64,000 bases of DNA from Streptomyces sp. NBC_01723. Lineage in GTDB: Bacteria; Actinomycetota; Actinomycetes; Streptomycetales; Streptomycetaceae. Positions within the stretch are counted from its first letter, which is position 1. Every line of letters starts with the position of its first letter. Below, piece after piece: positions 39,925 through 50,022 of the stretch. The DNA is taken from the NCBI RefSeq assembly GCF_036246005.1, contig NZ_CP109171.1, positions 7,800,001-7,864,000 of the forward strand, given 5' to 3'. A program made the translations under genes and the position numbers. The notes beneath the pieces are model-generated. The model was not told the origin of the DNA. It did no database searches and saw nothing but the letters and a program-made list of their open reading frames with translations.

Positions 39925-40344
39925 GTGCTGCGTACTCTGTTCAAGTCCAAGATCCACCGCGCCACCGTCACCCAGGCCGACCTGCACTACGTCGGTTCCG
40001 TGACCATCGATGCCGATCTGCTCGACGCCGCCGACCTGCTGCCCGGGGAACTGGTGCACATCGTGGACATCACCAACGGGGCCCGGCTGGAGACGTACGT
40101 CATCGAGGGGGAGCGGGGGTCCGGGGTGGTCGGGATCAACGGGGCCGCCGCGCATCTCGTGCACCCCGGTGACCTGGTGATCATCATCAGCTACGCCCAG
40201 GTCACCGACGCCGAGGCCCGGGCGCTGCGGCCGCGGGTCGTGCACGTGGACGGCGACAACCGTATCGTCGCCCTGGGTGCCGACGCGTCCGAGCCGGTGC
40301 CCGGTTCGGACCAGGAGCGCAGCCCGCAGGCCGTGTCGGTCTGA
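39925..40344 (+). CDS. panD: Aspartate 1-decarboxylase proenzyme
   Basis: 139 aa. It makes beta-alanine from aspartate for pantothenate and coenzyme A. Gly24-Ser25 in HYVGSVTID is the autocleavage site that yields the pyruvoyl group; Lys9, His11 and Tyr22 of the active site are in place, as is [12 protein letters not shown] and [22 protein letters not shown] at 39925 follows AGAGGAG by about 6 nt. The C-terminal 20 residues are longer than the usual family end. It stands alone, without panB or panC, and is followed 31 bp later by a GNAT gene. Confidence 0.97.
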   Translation: MLRTLFKSKIHRATVTQADLHYVGSVTIDADLLDAADLLPGELVHIVDITNGARLETYVIEGERGSGVVGINGAAAHLVHPGDLVIIISYAQVTDAEARALRPRVVHVDGDNRIVALGADASEPVPGSDQERSPQAVSV

Positions 40345-40375
40345 CGTACCGATCCAGGGGACGAGGAGCGTGACC

Positions 40376-40720
40376 GTGAGCGACATCGAGATCCGTGACG
40401 ACCGGGCGGCGGGCCGGCTGGAGGCGTTCGCGGCCGGCGAGGTCGTCGGCCGGGTCGAGTACTTCGTCCTGGACGCTCCCGAGCGGGCCCTCGTCCCCGT
40501 CCACACCGTCGTCGAACCGGCGCATGAGGGCCGCGGCATCGCGGGCTCGCTGGCGCGTGAGCTGTACGCCCTGGCATGCCGCGAGGGCGTCGCCGTCGCT
40601 CCGCTCTGCCCCTACGTCGTGAAGTGGGCCGAGCGCCATCCCGAAGAGGCGCCCGCCGCCGATCCGGAGCTGCTGCGCGCGGCCAAGGAGTGGCTCGTGG
40701 CGAATCCCGAGCGCTTCTGA
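40376..40720 (+). CDS. GNAT-type N-acetyltransferase (small YjdJ/YidJ-like family)
   Basis: 114 aa. VEYFVLDAPERALVPVHTVVEPAHEGRGIAGSLARELYALACREGVAVAPLCPYV is the short acetyltransferase fold with the acetyl-CoA loop HEGRGIAGSL. Of two GTG codons I chose 40376, because GAGGAG lies 7 nt upstream, rather than 40370. Likely co-transcribed with panD and the racemase-like gene. Substrate unknown. Confidence 0.9.
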   Translation: MSDIEIRDDRAAGRLEAFAAGEVVGRVEYFVLDAPERALVPVHTVVEPAHEGRGIAGSLARELYALACREGVAVAPLCPYVVKWAERHPEEAPAADPELLRAAKEWLVANPERF

Positions 40721-40769
40721 ACTGGACGGTAGACAACCGACGAGGGCGAGGGACGAAAGGAGCGCGCGC

Positions 40770-41438
40770 TTGCTGGCACTGCTGCACACCTCGCCCGTCC
40801 ACGTCCCGGTCTTCGACGCCCTGCGCGACGCGGCGCACCCGGGTCTGGAGCTGCGGCATCACGTCGACGCCGGGTTGCTGGAACGGGCGCGGCGCGAGGG
40901 GCCCGAGGCGGTGACGGACGCCGTGCGTGGCGTGGTGCGGCGGGCCGTGGGGGAGGGGGCGAGGGCCGTGCTGTGCACCTGCTCCACCATCGGTGCCGTC
41001 GCTGAGGGCGCCGCCGACGAGGCCGGGGTGCCCGTGCTGCGGGTCGACCGGCCCATGGCCGCCGCCGCGGTGGCCGCCGGCCCACGCGTCGTCGTCCTCG
41101 CCGCCCTGGAGAGCACGCTCGCTCCGACGGCGGCCCTGGTCGAGGAGGAGTCCCGGCGCGCCGGCCGTGCCGTGCGGCTGCGGACCCGGCTGGTCGAGGG
41201 CGCCTGGGCGCGGTTCGAGGCCGGTGACACCGAGGGCTTTCTGCGGCTGGTGGCCGAGGCCGCCGAGGCCGTCACCGGTGCCGACGTGATCGTCCTGGCC
41301 CAGGCATCCATGGCGCCGGCCCGGGACTCGGCCCGAACCCGCCTCCCGGTGCTCGCCAGCCCCGCGCCCGGACTGGCCGCCGGAGCGGAGGCGGCGCGCC
41401 TCGGCCACCTGGGCCCGGGGGTTCATGCGGGGGAGTGA
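40770..41438 (+). CDS. Asp/Glu racemase-superfamily protein
   Basis: 222 aa. HTSPVHVPVFDALRD at the start and two conserved Cys/Ser-type loops: VLCTCSTIGAVAEGAADEAGVPVLRVDRPMA (nucleophile Cys in CTCSTIG) and VIVLAQASMA, where the second catalytic Cys of true racemases is replaced by Ala or Ser. Loss of one Cys suggests a decarboxylase- or isomerase-like relative, or a non-racemising member. The TTG start at 40770 has AAAGGAG 7 nt upstream. Confidence 0.88.
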   Translation: MLALLHTSPVHVPVFDALRDAAHPGLELRHHVDAGLLERARREGPEAVTDAVRGVVRRAVGEGARAVLCTCSTIGAVAEGAADEAGVPVLRVDRPMAAAAVAAGPRVVVLAALESTLAPTAALVEEESRRAGRAVRLRTRLVEGAWARFEAGDTEGFLRLVAEAAEAVTGADVIVLAQASMAPARDSARTRLPVLASPAPGLAAGAEAARLGHLGPGVHAGE

Positions 41439-41512
41439 GTGCGGCGGCGGGCGTCGGGTAGGCGGGGGACAAGTCCAGAGCCGACGTCGACGACTGGCCG
41501 GAGGACAGCGCC

Positions 41513-41809
41513 ATGACGAACCCGTATCCGGATCCCGTTCCGCCGGGGCCCACTCCGGGGCCCTCACCAGGTCCGGACCCGGAGCCCCCACAGCCGCACC
41601 CCGACCCGGTGCCGCCACCGAGCCCGGGCCCGGAACCGACCCCGCCGCCTCCGCCCCCGGGGCCCGGCCCGGAACCCACGCCGCAGCCCCCGGGGCCCGG
41701 CCCGCAGCCGACACCGCAGCCGCCGGGGCCTCCCGAGCCCTCGCCGTCACCGATCCCGCCGGGACCGGAGCCGGTGCCCAGCCCGGAACCGGGACCGCCC
41801 CTCACCTGA
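41513..41809 (+). CDS. Proline-rich low-complexity protein
   Basis: 98 aa, about half Pro with Gly, Ser, Glu and Gln, built from PGPEPTPQPP-like units. GGAGG stands 7-8 nt before ATG. No signal peptide or hydrophobic segment, so probably a disordered cytoplasmic protein, or a spurious frame in repetitive DNA. The gene end faces the complex terminator at 41841. Confidence 0.5.
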   Translation: MTNPYPDPVPPGPTPGPSPGPDPEPPQPHPDPVPPPSPGPEPTPPPPPPGPGPEPTPQPPGPGPQPTPQPPGPPEPSPSPIPPGPEPVPSPEPGPPLT

Positions 41810-41840
41810 GGGACGCCCGAGCCGACCGGGGCAACCAAGG

Positions 41841-41948
41841 CGAAGGGGCCGGTGGACGAGTCCCGCCGCGGTCTCACCGCGTCTCGTCGCGGTCTCACTC
41901 ACCGCGATCTCACCGCGGTCTCACCGCGGCCGTCCACCGGCCCCTTCG
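41841..41948. terminator. 18-bp perfect inverted repeat enclosing tandem 11-bp repeats, between convergent genes
   Basis: CGAAGGGGCCGGTGGACG (41841-41858) pairs exactly with CGTCCACCGGCCCCTTCG (41931-41948). The 72-nt loop is a degenerate array of CGCGGTCTCAC-like units (about five copies). It lies 31 bp after the proline-rich ORF and 27 bp from the end of gnd, so it can end both transcripts. Confidence 0.75.
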
Positions 41949-41975
41949 GCCTGCCCCGCCCCGCCCCGCTGCGCG

Positions 41976-43415
41976 TTACGCCGTGACCTCCGACCGGTCC
42001 CCGCCCCACAGCGTGTGGAACGCGCCGTCCCGGTCCGTCCTCCGGTACGTGTGCGCGCCGAAGAAGTCCCGCTGCCCCTGCGTCAGCGCCGCGGGCAGCC
42101 GCTCGGCGCGCAGCGCGTCGTAGTAGGCGAGGGCGGCGGCGAACCCGGGCGTCGGCACGCCCTGCCGGGTCGCGGCGACCAGGACCTCGCGCCAGTCGTC
42201 CTGGGCGGCGGCGATCTCCTGCGCGAACGTCTCGTCCGACAGCAGGCTCGGCAGGTCGGGTCGGGCGTCGTACGCGGCGCGGATGCGGTCCAGGAAGGCC
42301 GCGCGGATGATGCAGCCGCCGCGCCAGATCGCGGAGACCGCGCCCAGGTCGATGTCCCAGCCGTACTCCTCACTGCCCGCCGCGATCTCGTGGAAGCCCT
42401 GCGTGTACGAGACGATCTTCGACGCGTACAGGGCCTGCTCGACGCGGTCGGCGAAGGCGGCCGCCTCCGACTCGCCGAGCGCCGACGCCTTCGGACCCTC
42501 CAGCCCCCGCGAGGCCTCCCGCAGCGCCGCGTGCCCGGACAGCGACCGGGCGAAGACGGCCTCCGCGATACCGGACACCGGCACGCCCAGGTCCAGCGCG
42601 ATCTGCACCGTCCAGCGGCCCGTGCCCTTCTGCTCCGCCTGGTCGACCACCACGTCCACGAACGGCTTGCCGGTCTCCGCGTCCACGTGCGACAGCACCT
42701 CGGCGGTGATCTCGATCAGGTACGAGTCCAGCCGGCCGGTGTTCCAGGTGCGGAAGATGTCGGCGATCTGCGCGGGGGAGTACCCGGCGACGTCGCGCAG
42801 CAGCTGGTACGCCTCGCCGATCAGCTGCATGTCGGCGTACTCGATGCCGTTGTGCACCATCTTCACGAAGTGCCCGGCACCGTCGGGGCCCACGTGCGTC
42901 ACGCAGGGCGCCTCGTCCGCCGCCTTCGCGGAGATCTTCTCCAGCATCGGGCCCAGCGACCCGTACGACTCCTTCGAGCCGCCCGGCATGATGCTCGGGC
43001 CGTGCAGCGCGCCCTCCTCGCCGCCGGAGATGCCCGTGCCGACGAAGTGGATGCCCTGCTCGCGCAGTTCGCGTTCCCGGCGCCTGGTGTCCGCGAAGTG
43101 GGCGTTGCCCCCGTCGATGATCATGTCGCCCGGCTCCAGGAGCGGGGCGAACTCCTGGATCACCGCGTCGGTCGGGTCACCGGCCTTGACCATGATCACC
43201 AGGCGTCGGGGCCGCTCCAGCGCCGCCACGAACTCCTTGGCGGTCTCGGTCGCGACGAAGTCGCCCTCGCCGCCGAACTCCTCCACCAGCGCGTGCGTGC
43301 GCGACGCCGTGCGGTTGTGCAACGCGACCGTGTAGCCGTTGCGGGCGAAGTTGCGGGCGAGGTTGCGGCCCATGACCGCGAGACCCGTGACGCCGATCTG
43401 CGCTGTACTGCTCAT
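41976..43415 (-). CDS. gnd: 6-phosphogluconate dehydrogenase, decarboxylating
   Basis: 479 aa, full length for the long-chain (dimeric) form. IGVTGLAVMGRNLARNFARNG is the NADP-binding motif (GLAVMG), HNRT the cofactor-specificity loop, GGNAHFADT and FVGTGISGGEEGALHGPSIMPGG the substrate motif, GHFVKMVHNGIEY the catalytic Lys, and GCIIRAAFLDRI with the RTDRDGAFHT tail are all intact. It oxidises 6-phosphogluconate to ribulose 5-phosphate and CO2 with NADPH production. AGGAG precedes ATG at 43415. Divergent from the Rpf/M23 gene, an arrangement I recall from S. coelicolor. Confidence 0.98.
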   Translation of the reverse strand: MSSTAQIGVTGLAVMGRNLARNFARNGYTVALHNRTASRTHALVEEFGGEGDFVATETAKEFVAALERPRRLVIMVKAGDPTDAVIQEFAPLLEPGDMIIDGGNAHFADTRRRERELREQGIHFVGTGISGGEEGALHGPSIMPGGSKESYGSLGPMLEKISAKAADEAPCVTHVGPDGAGHFVKMVHNGIEYADMQLIGEAYQLLRDVAGYSPAQIADIFRTWNTGRLDSYLIEITAEVLSHVDAETGKPFVDVVVDQAEQKGTGRWTVQIALDLGVPVSGIAEAVFARSLSGHAALREASRGLEGPKASALGESEAAAFADRVEQALYASKIVSYTQGFHEIAAGSEEYGWDIDLGAVSAIWRGGCIIRAAFLDRIRAAYDARPDLPSLLSDETFAQEIAAAQDDWREVLVAATRQGVPTPGFAAALAYYDALRAERLPAALTQGQRDFFGAHTYRRTDRDGAFHTLWGGDRSEVTA

Positions 43416-43498
43416 TGGGATGGCTCCTAGTGACCTTGGTGTCGGTGGTGCCGGTCGTGTCCGCCAGTATGGCCGGTTCCGCCCCGTGACCATCCTGA

Positions 43499-46214
<2,716 letters not shown>

Positions 46215-46441
46215 CGGCTGATCCTCTGCGTGAGGCGGGGGCACTGGGCCCGGCGCGGCGAACGGTCGTCTTCCATGGACAACACGATGCCGCCTCAGGG
46301 TCTTCCCGTCGTCGTCCCTGAGACTTCATTGGGTCCTACTACCGATGGAGTACGACGACCCCCTCGTCCTCCCCAGGGTGGGCGACTTTCGTCAGGTACC
46401 CCTGGTCGCGACCCCTACGGGGCTTGATAGTACTGCTCTCC

Positions 46442-47380
46442 GTGGACCTCGACCCCGCCCTCGCCGCACTCCGCCCGCTCGGCGGCTTCTTCGTCCTGCA
46501 CGCGTCCCGGCCGTTGCCGCCCCGACCCCTTCCCGCCCTCGCGCACGCCTATGCACCGGATTACGGGGACACCAGCCCGGACGTTCATGTTCCGGTTCCG
46601 CCCGGCGGCCCGCCGGGCGACCTCCTGGCCGACCCCCTCGCCCACCGCGTCCGGAGGGTGGCGGACGCCCTCCGCGCCCCCGAGGCCCGGGTCGCCGCCT
46701 CCGTCGCCCAGCAGGGGCTCGCGGCCCGCCTGTGGTCGGTGGCGCTGGCCTGCGCCGCCCTCACGGGCCGGGTCCCCGACCTCGCCCCGGACCTGCTGCG
46801 CTGGGACCCCGACGCCACCGCCCCCGACGACCTCTGGCTCGCCGAGGTGCGGTCCGCGCGGCCGGCGGACACCACCGCCCTCGCGGACGTCGTGCTCACC
46901 GCCCACCTGGCGCCCCTGACGGCCGCCGTGCACGACAGGTACGGCGTCGCCACCGGGCTGCTGTGGGGCAACGCGGCCTCCGCGCTGGCAGGCGCCGGCC
47001 GGGAACTGGACCGCTGGGCCCGCCGCCACGGCCGTACGGACGCGGCCGGGCGGGCCGGGGCCCTGACCGCCGGACTGCTCGTCCACCCCTTGCTCGCCGG
47101 GACCGGCACCCTCACCGGCACGGCCTTCCGGCGCCGCAGCTGCTGCCTGTACTACCGGGTGCCCGGAGCCGGCGTGTGCGGCGACTGCTGCTTCCCGCAG
47201 CCGCCGGGATCGCAGCCGCCGGGATCGCAGCCGCCGGGAGCGCGGCAGCCGGGAGCGCGGCAGCCGGGAGCGCCGCTGCCGGGAGCGCGGCAGCCGGGAG
47301 CGCGGCAGCCGGGATCGCAGCCGCCGGGATCGCCGCTGCCGGGATCTTCCCGGTCTCCGCAGGCCCCGCGCTCTTCCTAA
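46442..47380 (+). CDS. (2Fe-2S)-binding FhuF-like protein with repetitive C-terminal tail
   Basis: About 312 aa. The body (LWSVALACAALTGRVPDLAPDLLRWDP, ADVVLTAHLAPLTAAVHDRYGVATGLLWGNAASALAGAGREL) and the Cys cluster CC-x10-C-x2-C in CCLYYRVPGAGVCGDCC identify a ferric-siderophore-reductase-like (FhuF C-terminal) iron-sulfur protein. Normally the protein ends soon after the cluster; here about 65 extra residues of PPGSQ/RQPGA repeats follow. The start is uncertain: GTG 46442 or TTG 46424; neither has a strong ribosome binding site. It may release iron from siderophores or serve as an electron carrier. Confidence 0.82.
   Translation: MDLDPALAALRPLGGFFVLHASRPLPPRPLPALAHAYAPDYGDTSPDVHVPVPPGGPPGDLLADPLAHRVRRVADALRAPEARVAASVAQQGLAARLWSVALACAALTGRVPDLAPDLLRWDPDATAPDDLWLAEVRSARPADTTALADVVLTAHLAPLTAAVHDRYGVATGLLWGNAASALAGAGRELDRWARRHGRTDAAGRAGALTAGLLVHPLLAGTGTLTGTAFRRRSCCLYYRVPGAGVCGDCCFPQPPGSQPPGSQPPGARQPGARQPGAPLPGARQPGARQPGSQPPGSPLPGSSRSPQAPRSS
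47198..47347. repeat. 15-bp minisatellite, ten units, at the end of the FhuF-like gene
   Basis: Ten consecutive 15-bp units of the form C(A/G)GC(C/A)GCCGGGA(T/G)CG, starting every 15 bp from 47198. They encode pentapeptides QPPGS, RQPGA and PLPGA. The third position of each unit pattern is preserved, so slippage or unequal crossing-over probably created it recently. Confidence 0.92.
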
Positions 47381-47435
47381 GGCGCCGCGTCTGGGTGACC
47401 ATGAAGGGACCAGCCGCGAAGACGGGAGGTTCCGG

Positions 47436-48599
47436 GTGCGTGTGGGACTGCTGACCCGGGAGTACCCGCCGGACGTGTACGGGGGCGCGGGTGTCCACGT
47501 CGAGTTCCTCGCCCGGGAACTCGCCCGCCTCGTCGACCTCGACGTGCACTGCTGGGGTGAGGGCCGCACCGACGGCGTGCTGCGCCACCGCCCCTGGTCC
47601 GCGCTCGACGGCGCCAACGACGCGCTGCGCACCTTCTCCGTCGACCTGGCCATGACCGCCGCCCTCGAAGGCCGCGAACTGGTCCACTCCCACACCTGGT
47701 ACGCCAACCTGGGCGGCCACCTCGCCAAGCTCCTGTACGGCATCCCGCACGTGGTCACCGCCCACTCGCTGGAGCCCCTGCGCCCCTGGAAGGCCGAGCA
47801 ACTCGGCGGCGGTTACGAGCTGTCCGGCTGGGCCGAGCGCACCGCCGTCGAGTCCGCCGACGCCGTCGTCGCCGTGTCCGGAGCGATGCGCGAGGACATC
47901 CTCGGCTGCTACCCCGCGCTGGACGCCGCCCGCGTGCACGTCGTGCACAACGGCATCGACACCACCCTCTACCGGCCCGACCCCGGCACCGACGCCCTGG
48001 ACCGGATCGGCCTGGACCGCTCCCGCCCGTACGTCCTGTTCGTCGGCCGCATCACCCGCCAGAAGGGGGTCCCGCACCTGCTGCGCGCGGTGCGGGACAT
48101 CGACCCGGCCGCCCAGGTCGTGCTGTGCGCCGGCGCCCCCGACACTCCCGAGATCGACCAGGAGTTCCGCGACCTCTACGCCGGGCTGAGCCGCGCCCGC
48201 GAGGGCGTGCACTGGATCCCGCGCATGCTGCCGCGCCCGGAGGTGATCCAACTCCTCACGCACGCCGCCGTGTTCGTCTGCCCCTCCGTGTACGAACCGC
48301 TGGGCATCGTCAACCTGGAGGCCATGGCCTGCGGCACGCCGGTCGTGGCCTCCCGGGTCGGCGGCATCCCCGAGGTCGTGGCGGACGGTGAAACGGGTGT
48401 GCTCGTCCCCAGGACCGAGGGAGGGGACGACGCGTTCGAGGCGGGCCTCGCGCGGGCGCTGGACTCCGTCCTCGGCGACCCGGCGACCGCCCGGCGGATG
48501 GGTGAGGCGGGCCGCGAGCGGGCGGTGGAGGAGTTCGGCTGGGACGCGGTCGCCCGCCGCACGGTCCGGCTCTACGAGGAGATCCTCAAGCAGGCTTAG
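47436..48599 (+). CDS. glgA: Glycogen synthase / maltose-1-phosphate synthase, actinobacterial GT4 type
   Basis: 387 aa, GT-B fold. GLLTREYPPDVYGGAGVHVEFLARELARL is the N-terminal glycine loop, HSHTWYANLGGHLAKLLYGIPHVVTAHSLEPLRPWK the acceptor side, VGRITRQKGVPHLLRAV the donor domain start and EPLGIVNLEAMACGTPVVAS the E-x7-E motif. Actinobacterial proteins of this type (GlgM) make alpha-maltose 1-phosphate from ADP-glucose for the GlgE pathway. GTG at 47436 follows GGGAGG by 7 nt. glgC, which makes ADP-glucose, follows 51 bp later, so the two should form an operon. Confidence 0.95.
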   Translation: MRVGLLTREYPPDVYGGAGVHVEFLARELARLVDLDVHCWGEGRTDGVLRHRPWSALDGANDALRTFSVDLAMTAALEGRELVHSHTWYANLGGHLAKLLYGIPHVVTAHSLEPLRPWKAEQLGGGYELSGWAERTAVESADAVVAVSGAMREDILGCYPALDAARVHVVHNGIDTTLYRPDPGTDALDRIGLDRSRPYVLFVGRITRQKGVPHLLRAVRDIDPAAQVVLCAGAPDTPEIDQEFRDLYAGLSRAREGVHWIPRMLPRPEVIQLLTHAAVFVCPSVYEPLGIVNLEAMACGTPVVASRVGGIPEVVADGETGVLVPRTEGGDDAFEAGLARALDSVLGDPATARRMGEAGRERAVEEFGWDAVARRTVRLYEEILKQA

Positions 48600-48650
48600 G
48601 CGTCCCGCCCGGGGGCAGCCGAGGGTGAACGAGGGTGAGGGGAGCGGCCC

Positions 48651-49871
48651 ATGCGTCGTGGAGGTCCTTCGGTGCTCGGCATCGTGCTGGCGGGCGGAGA
48701 GGGCAAGCGACTGATGCCCCTGACCGCGGACCGCGCCAAACCCGCGGTCACCTTCGGCGGCACCTACCGGCTGGTCGATTTCGTACTGTCCAACCTGGTC
48801 AACGGCGACATCCTGCGGATCTGCGTCCTCACGCAGTACAAGTCGCACTCCCTGGACCGGCACATCACCACCACGTGGCGGATGTCCAGCCTGCTCGGCA
48901 ACTACGTCACCCCGGTCCCCGCGCAACAGCGTCTCGGCCCGCGCTGGTACCTGGGCAGTGCCGACGCGATCCTCCAGTCCCTGAACCTCGTGCACGACGA
49001 ACAGCCCGAGTACGTCGCGGTGTTCGGCGCCGACCACGTGTACCGGATGGACCCGCGGCAGATGGTCGCCCAGCACATCGAGTCCGGCGCCGGCGTGACC
49101 GTCGCCGGGATCCGTGTCCCACGCGGCGAGTCGTCGTCCTTCGGCGTGATCACTCCCGGCTCCGACGGCCAGACCGTCACCGAATTCCTGGAGAAGCCCG
49201 AGAACCCGCCCGGACTCGCCGACGACCCCGAGTGCGTCTTCGCCTCGATGGGCAACTACGTCTTCACCACCAAGGCCCTCGTCGAGGCCCTGCACCGGGA
49301 CGCCGGGGACGAGAACTCGGTGCACGACATGGGCGGTTCGATCCTGCCCGAGCTCACCGACCGGGGCGAGGCCGCCCTCTACGACTTCAGCGCCAACCAC
49401 GTGCCGGGGGAGACCACCCGGGACCAGGGGTACTGGCGGGACGTGGGCACCCTCGACGCCTACTACGACGCCCACATGGACCTGATCGCCGAACGGCCCG
49501 CGTTCAACCTCTACAACCGGGACTGGCCCCTCTACACCCACTCCGCGCAGCTCTCGCCCGCCCGCTTCAACGCCGGCGGCATCGCCAGCGAGTCGATCAT
49601 CAGCGCGGGCTGCCTGATCCGCGGACAGGTCACCCGCTCCGTGCTCTCGCCGGGCGTGGTGGTCGACCCGGGTGCGGTGGTCCAGGGCTCGGTGCTGCAC
49701 GACAACGTGCACATCGGCCGGGGCGCGGTGGTGCGCGGGGCGGTGCTGGACAAGAACGTCGACGTGCCCCCGGGAGCGACGATCGGCGTCAACCCGGACC
49801 GGGACGGCGAGTTGTACACGGTCTCCAGGGGCGGCGTGATCGCGCTCGGCAAGGCGCAGCGGGTGCCCTGA
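48651..49871 (+). CDS. glgC: Glucose-1-phosphate adenylyltransferase
   Basis: 406 aa. [40 protein letters not shown] is the nucleotidyltransferase signature; [14 protein letters not shown] carries the metal Asp, FLEKPENP the sugar-phosphate Lys region, and [19 protein letters not shown] the DVGT motif. A left-handed beta-helix of hexapeptide repeats ([25 protein letters not shown]) closes the protein. It makes ADP-glucose for glgA just upstream. Full length. Confidence 0.97.
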   Translation: MRRGGPSVLGIVLAGGEGKRLMPLTADRAKPAVTFGGTYRLVDFVLSNLVNGDILRICVLTQYKSHSLDRHITTTWRMSSLLGNYVTPVPAQQRLGPRWYLGSADAILQSLNLVHDEQPEYVAVFGADHVYRMDPRQMVAQHIESGAGVTVAGIRVPRGESSSFGVITPGSDGQTVTEFLEKPENPPGLADDPECVFASMGNYVFTTKALVEALHRDAGDENSVHDMGGSILPELTDRGEAALYDFSANHVPGETTRDQGYWRDVGTLDAYYDAHMDLIAERPAFNLYNRDWPLYTHSAQLSPARFNAGGIASESIISAGCLIRGQVTRSVLSPGVVVDPGAVVQGSVLHDNVHIGRGAVVRGAVLDKNVDVPPGATIGVNPDRDGELYTVSRGGVIALGKAQRVP

Positions 49872-49900
49872 CGGCCGGACGGTTGGCGGGCCCCTGGGGC

Positions 49901-49984
49901 TGTTGTCATGTCCCTGGACGCGAAGCGGAATCCGTGTTGTCATGCCTCTGCTGCTGTTACATCGTTGTATGACATCGATGTCAT
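49901..49984. promoter_or_regulatory. Direct repeats and 16-bp palindrome upstream of the GH2 gene
   Basis: TGTTGTCATG occurs at 49901 and 49935. ATGACATCGATGTCAT (49969-49984) is a perfect 16-bp palindrome ending 38 bp before the GH2 start. All three share the TGTCAT or ATGACA core. The layout is that of a repressor operator with half-sites, consistent with sugar-controlled expression of the GH2-GH92 pair. Confidence 0.65.
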
Positions 49985-50022
49985 GAGCCATCGGCCACCA
50001 CCCGTTCCCAAGGAGAGGGTCC

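Noticed and set aside
41272..41898. Gly-rich 208-aa frame antisense to the proline-rich ORF
   Set aside because: Mirror image of the CCG/GGC repeats; no ribosome binding site or recognisable domain.
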